64,000 nt of DNA from Triglochin maritima. Lineage: Eukaryota; Streptophyta; Magnoliopsida; Alismatales; Juncaginaceae. This document shows positions 60,427-64,000 of this stretch, one piece after another. The stretch is taken from NCBI GenBank assembly GCA_963682175.1, contig OY821781.1, positions 37,585,254-37,649,253 on the forward strand, read 5' to 3'. The notes below the pieces were generated by a model. The model had not been told where the DNA came from and did no database searches. It worked only from the letters and a program-made list of their open reading frames with translations. Both the position numbers and the translations under genes were made by a program. Position 1 is the first letter of the stretch. Each line of letters starts with the position of its first letter.

Positions 60427-61034
60427 TGTCCGGACGGGTTGACGTGGACAACTTCCCATATAATGATAGACTGCCAGGAATCATTTTGCCATTTCTGCAA
60501 AGGTGGAATGACGTACGTGCTGATGGCAACTGTGGATTTCGATGTGTTGCCGATGTCTTTCATGGTGGTCAGGAGAATTGGTCGTACGCCCGTCGTGCGA
60601 TTTCTAATGAGATAGGTGCACATCTTATTTATGAGACAGTCTATTTCGGTCATGTGAGAGTGACTCGTCAACGAATTGATTGGGGCGGGGGAGGTTGTGG
60701 CGAGGATCATTATATGGAGGTTTGGTCCGACTTGTTTCCTATTGCGAATTTTTACAAGTGTGCGGTCATGTATTTCGCAGTGGGAACGGATGGTTCGTTG
60801 TTCCCGTGTCTTACTGTTCTACCCTGGGAGTGTCCCTCTACCATGACGAGGCATGTCAGAGAGTTGGTCATTGCTCATTTAGGGAGTTACGCTCATTTTA
60901 TTCGTTTGGAATTACTTGATGATTTCCCAGTACCTCCTATAGCGACCTTATGGTATCAAATGCGAGATGAGAGTGTTGTTGGATGGGAGGATCAGTACCA
61001 AAGTAGGATGGAGTATTGGAACCGGTTACGTTGA
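60427..61034 (+). pseudogene. OTU cysteine-protease-like domain, C-terminal part of the MULE protein
   Basis: OTU domains cleave ubiquitin chains; in a group of plant MULEs one is attached to the transposase C-terminus. The segment starts after a good acceptor (CTTACAG at 60426) and is open for 202 codons to the stop at 61032-61034. The catalytic-cysteine motif is ADGNCGFRCVADVFHG, with Cys at the expected place in DGNC. The histidine side could be in GSYAHFIRLEL near the C-terminus (YxHF, about residue 160). The linker intron upstream (60310-60426) is AT-rich; its donor is not certain. The domain looks intact, but the transposase it belongs to has several stops, so I list it as part of a pseudogene. 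It could still be made if it had its own transcript. Confidence 0.75.
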
Positions 61035-61689
61035 TTGTAATTTGTAATGTTTTGTAATGTATAATATATCGTGTATTTCTACTTATATCGTGTTGTTTTT
61101 TACCGTATTTTAAATTTAAATATTATTTCATATCTAAAGAAATAAGTTGAAAATCTTTTCGTGAAAAATAAATATTAAAAAATACGATAGTCAAAGAAAT
61201 ATGTAGAAGATATGTTCGTCAGAAATAAATAATAAGAGTACACATATAAACATAAGCAAATACCAACAAATGTACTAACAGTGCAACAAAACGAAAGTAA
61301 AAGCAAGACAACTACAGCTCAGCATCTGAATCATGGTCCGAAATGCCCAACTGGTTGTTCCAATCCTCGATCAGGCGATCCCAATCTGTACATGCAAGTC
61401 TCGATCAGTCTCTCCCTTTGGGTCGGGCGTCTCCCGCGACCGCCCGACTCAAAAATGTTTTTTTAAATTAATTGAAATAAACAAGGTAATTTACCAGATG
61501 TGAGTAGTCAGGGGTCTCCGCTGGTTCTTTTCCTGTCCTCCGAGACATTTTATGTGGGGAATAGAAGAGTGATATGAAGAGAAAGTTGTGTTAAAAGAGT
61601 GAAATGAGGAGTTATATTAGTAGAAAGTGTAGAGGGGCAAAATGGTAATCTTACGAGCGATTTAAGTAGTTTTACGGCGACGACAGTTC

Positions 61690-62510
61690 AATTAATTTAA
61701 GATATTCCGTAATAGGAAAATATTTATGTCATAGTATCATGTATATCTTTAGAAATACTATAAAAATAACACGAAAATATACATTGTTCGACACAAAAGG
61801 TACACATTATTTGTTATACACTGATTTTGTTTGTTGTGCTATTAGGTAAAACATGTGCTTTACGCCTTTACCTGATGAATATATAGTAGCACACATTATT
61901 CTTTACCTAATTAATATAGTAGTACACATTATTCTTTACCTAATTAATATAGTAGTACACATTATTGGCCAATACCCAATGATACATCTTTGTTTTAAGA
62001 ATCTCAATAGAGACGAAAGTGGAGTGACTATACTAGTATAGTTGTACATATGTATATCCAAATTTTAAACCAAGATCTTTAATTGCATCAAAAATTTATA
62101 TATTCACTAGGCCAATTAATTAACTCTATATTTGTGAAAAATACAATAAGAAGACAAAATCGTCTCCAAGTAGATTGTAACTTGTAACTCGGGGAGTGAT
62201 TTTTAAAGTGTATAATGAAACCATTAGTGAAAGATAGAAATAAGCTCGATTTTAGCAAACATTTGGGCGGAGGGTGTAAGTTTCACTTGTTTACTATTTA
62301 TTGTTGTGGGATTTGTCCGGATAGGATGACAAATCTTATCTAAAGTTTATTAAAGACACTACTTTAGGAAGAAACCTGAAAGGAAAATCTTATCGACGTT
62401 AAATCAAAAATCTTATCTTGTCCAGTTTGTCCCTGAAAGGTCGAATCGAAATGGTCAAATTGGATTTGCCAACTTTCAACAAAAAAAAAGGTCAAATTGG
62501 TGGGGTTTTT
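61690..62510. other. Spacer with a short tandem repeat
   Basis: AT-rich. At 61886-61965 a unit of about 35 bp (AGTAGCACACATTATTC then TTTACCTAATTAATAT) is repeated about 2.5 times. No coding region seen. Confidence 0.55.
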
Positions 62511-62901
62511 AGGGAATTACTATTCATCACCCGCAAAATTCGTAATTTACATTCCATTTAATGCACATTTTGTCACGTCTCTTAAAATAAGACTTTTGTC
62601 TTAATTTTTCTCACTATATTAGTACCGACACCACGAAAATGTCTGACAAAGCGTCTGAATTCGGTAACACGCCTCCCCATGCCCCCCACCCCAGGGGAGG
62701 TCTCTGTTGCAGACGCCTAATTTTTTTTAAGTTTATATGTTGTGTTATTTCCAATTATTTCAGTGTCTGTTGCAAAATTTCGATGATGATGGGGTAGATT
62801 ATAGTGAGCTTTTTGTAAGTCCGCAAGTATTTCCAACACTCGATGACGCAAATAAATGAGCGGAATAAGTTGTCATCGGAGTCATGTTTTTTGGTAGTAT
62901 C
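62511..62901 (+). mobile_element. 5' fragment of the FAR1-type MULE (copy 3)
   Basis: It starts with GGGAATTACTATTCATCACC like the other two copies, has the ATG (62640, MSDKASEFG), a shorter intron with one hairpin (CCTCCCC...GGGGAGG) and the exon 2 start CTGTTGCAAAATTTCGATGA to VDYSELF. A TGA follows soon (ATAAATGAGCGG). It is cut off at 62901 by the minus-strand LTR. Confidence 0.75.
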
Positions 62902-64000
62902 TGTAGGATTTCTAGTTTAATTGCACATATATATTTTCGAAATTTTTATGCACAATAAGGATCAATTACAATTTTCTATGATTTATTTCATGCATACATC
63001 GGTTTGTTTCAATAACTAGTTTCAAAACTTTGTTAAAACAAACACAAGGGACTCCGAAATTCATACCTAGAAGTTCTCTAAAACTTCTTGATGATCCGGA
63101 GACGTTGAGGATGACGATCGTCGCTTCTCGTTGCGCTGGATGCCTCCGAGTGTTCACCAAAATCCTAAACAATGTTGAAGAGAAAAGAGCTAGCCAATCA
63201 ATCTCCAAACTAGCTTAGAATCTAGCTACAAACTCCTTCCTTAATCTCTGAGATTTATCCTTCCAAAGACTTAGAAAACTAAGAGAATTTTCGTGACTTT
63301 TTGTGATGAATTAGGAGAGAAAATAATTAGAAAACATCTAACATAATTAAGGAGAATAAGGACTTATTTATAGGCTCCAATCTTACTCTCAATCATGGCT
63401 ATTCTTAAGTCATGTTCTCTTGACATTTTCTCTCACAAACTAATTCCATAATGCATTACATGCATCCACAAAACGTTTGACCAAGTTTGGAGATAATCCA
63501 ACCATTAATCAATTTAATCTCTTAATTATCAAAGGCAGAAAATCGATCGGGCTTCGGTTTACCAAGACATATTAACCGAATATGTCACGTTCGTATTACC
63601 GTGCACTAGACGGATGACCGATTCTTAAGGACAAAAAAATCTCCTTAACCAATCGGACGAATTCTCGTCTAAAACCGAGTGTCATTCGGTTAACCGAAAA
63701 TATCGGAACTCGACATTGTTCGGTCGACCGTTTCTGGTTCGGTATACCGTACCAGAACTCCAGGCACTTTAGTCAAGTTCGGTCAATCAATTTTGACCAT
63801 CTGTTCCACGTTCGGTTGACCGATCCACAGAACCTTCGGTCGACCGAACCATAAACGGATTACCGAACCTTTACCCGATTTTGCCTTTTCAAATTTTGGA
63901 TTTATTTCCAACAAAATTTGAACTTTAGGGGGTTTTAGCAAATTCACAACTTATGCAGTATATTATCCTATGCAACAATAAATTATTGCACCACATAATA
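62902..64000 (-). mobile_element. copia LTR, minus strand, cut by the window edge
   Basis: On the plus strand it begins TGTAGGATTTC, the inverse of an LTR end in CCTACA. The following 1.1 kb aligns with the inverse of the LTR at 21884-23963: AACTAGTTTCAAAA, CCTCCGAGTGTTCACC, the TATA box as TATTTATAG at 63365-63373, and the palindromes GGTTAACC and GGTCGACC between 63540 and 63850. It is clearly more diverged from the two LTRs of the complete element than they are from each other. Whether a whole element follows on the right cannot be seen. Confidence 0.85.

Larger units (their letters stand above)
57926..61689 (+). mobile_element. Mutator-like element (MULE) with FAR1-type transposase and OTU domain
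   Basis: About 3.76 kb. Inverted ends share TCGTCGCCG and AAAACTACTTAAATCG (left at 57937 onwards, right at 61655-61680 in reverse). A 10- to 12-bp duplication TCAATTAATTTA flanks it (57914-57925 and 61688-61699, partly overlapping the end bases). It carries one plus-strand gene of FAR1 DNA-binding, MULE transposase, SWIM and OTU parts, broken by stops. Two 5' fragments of the same family occur at 9651 and 62511. The region 61035-61660 after the gene has no coding signal. Confidence 0.85.

Noticed and set aside
60427..61034. A host OTU deubiquitinase gene
   Set aside because: The segment lies within the MULE ends, in the frame of the transposase, and MULE-linked OTU domains are known. No separate promoter was seen.

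Overview
This is nuclear DNA of a flowering plant, most likely a eudicot. Four host loci have plant-type intron-exon structure and closest resemblance to Arabidopsis proteins, and the rest is dominated by typical plant transposable elements (copia, FAR1-type MULE, hAT, PIF/Harbinger, MITEs). The species cannot be named from the sequence alone. Exon borders below were read by eye from GT/AG sites, frame continuity and family resemblance.

Layout. 1-4232 (-): first six exons of EMC1, an ER membrane-protein insertase subunit, running off the left edge. 4379-20430: a transposon-rich stretch with a MITE, a PIF/Harbinger element with a hAT MITE inside it, a Tourist-like MITE, a MULE fragment, a tRNA-Ser(CGA) gene at 11271-11352, a 2.1-kb palindrome, an old copia LTR split by a 2.55-kb TIR element full of tandem and hairpin repeats, and a decayed hAT transposase. 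20649-32936 (+): a peroxiredoxin IIB gene with a 9.9-kb copia retrotransposon in intron 1 (5-bp target duplication CTTTA), a changed splice acceptor and an internal 51-nt deletion, so probably a pseudogene. 33820-41334 (+): an eight-exon CXC/tesmin (TCX/CPP) gene, 530 codons. 41600-43740: hAT remnant. 44658-57176 (-): an 18-exon peroxisomal multifunctional beta-oxidation gene of the AIM1 type, 726 codons, ending in the PTS1-like tripeptide ARL. 57926-61689: a nearly full MULE with a FAR1/MULE/SWIM transposase and a C-terminal OTU protease-like domain, broken by nonsense codons. 62511-64000: a third fragment of the same MULE family, interrupted by a minus-strand LTR related to the big copia element.

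The host genes do not form a pathway; EMC1, AIM1, PRXIIB and TCX are ordinary neighbours. The unusual material is in repeat architecture: (a) AIM1 intron 1 is a degenerate tandem array whose units copy the end of exon 1 with its splice donor; (b) several unrelated transposons carry short palindromic arrays (TTCGGTCGACCGAA in LTRs, GGACCGG in hAT MITEs, GGTGGAGGCG hairpins in the MULE intron, GC-rich hairpins at one Harbinger end); (c) a TIR element holds two satellite arrays and a hairpin with arms of about 100 bp; (d) a 2.1-kb palindrome carries a repeated GC-rich motif.
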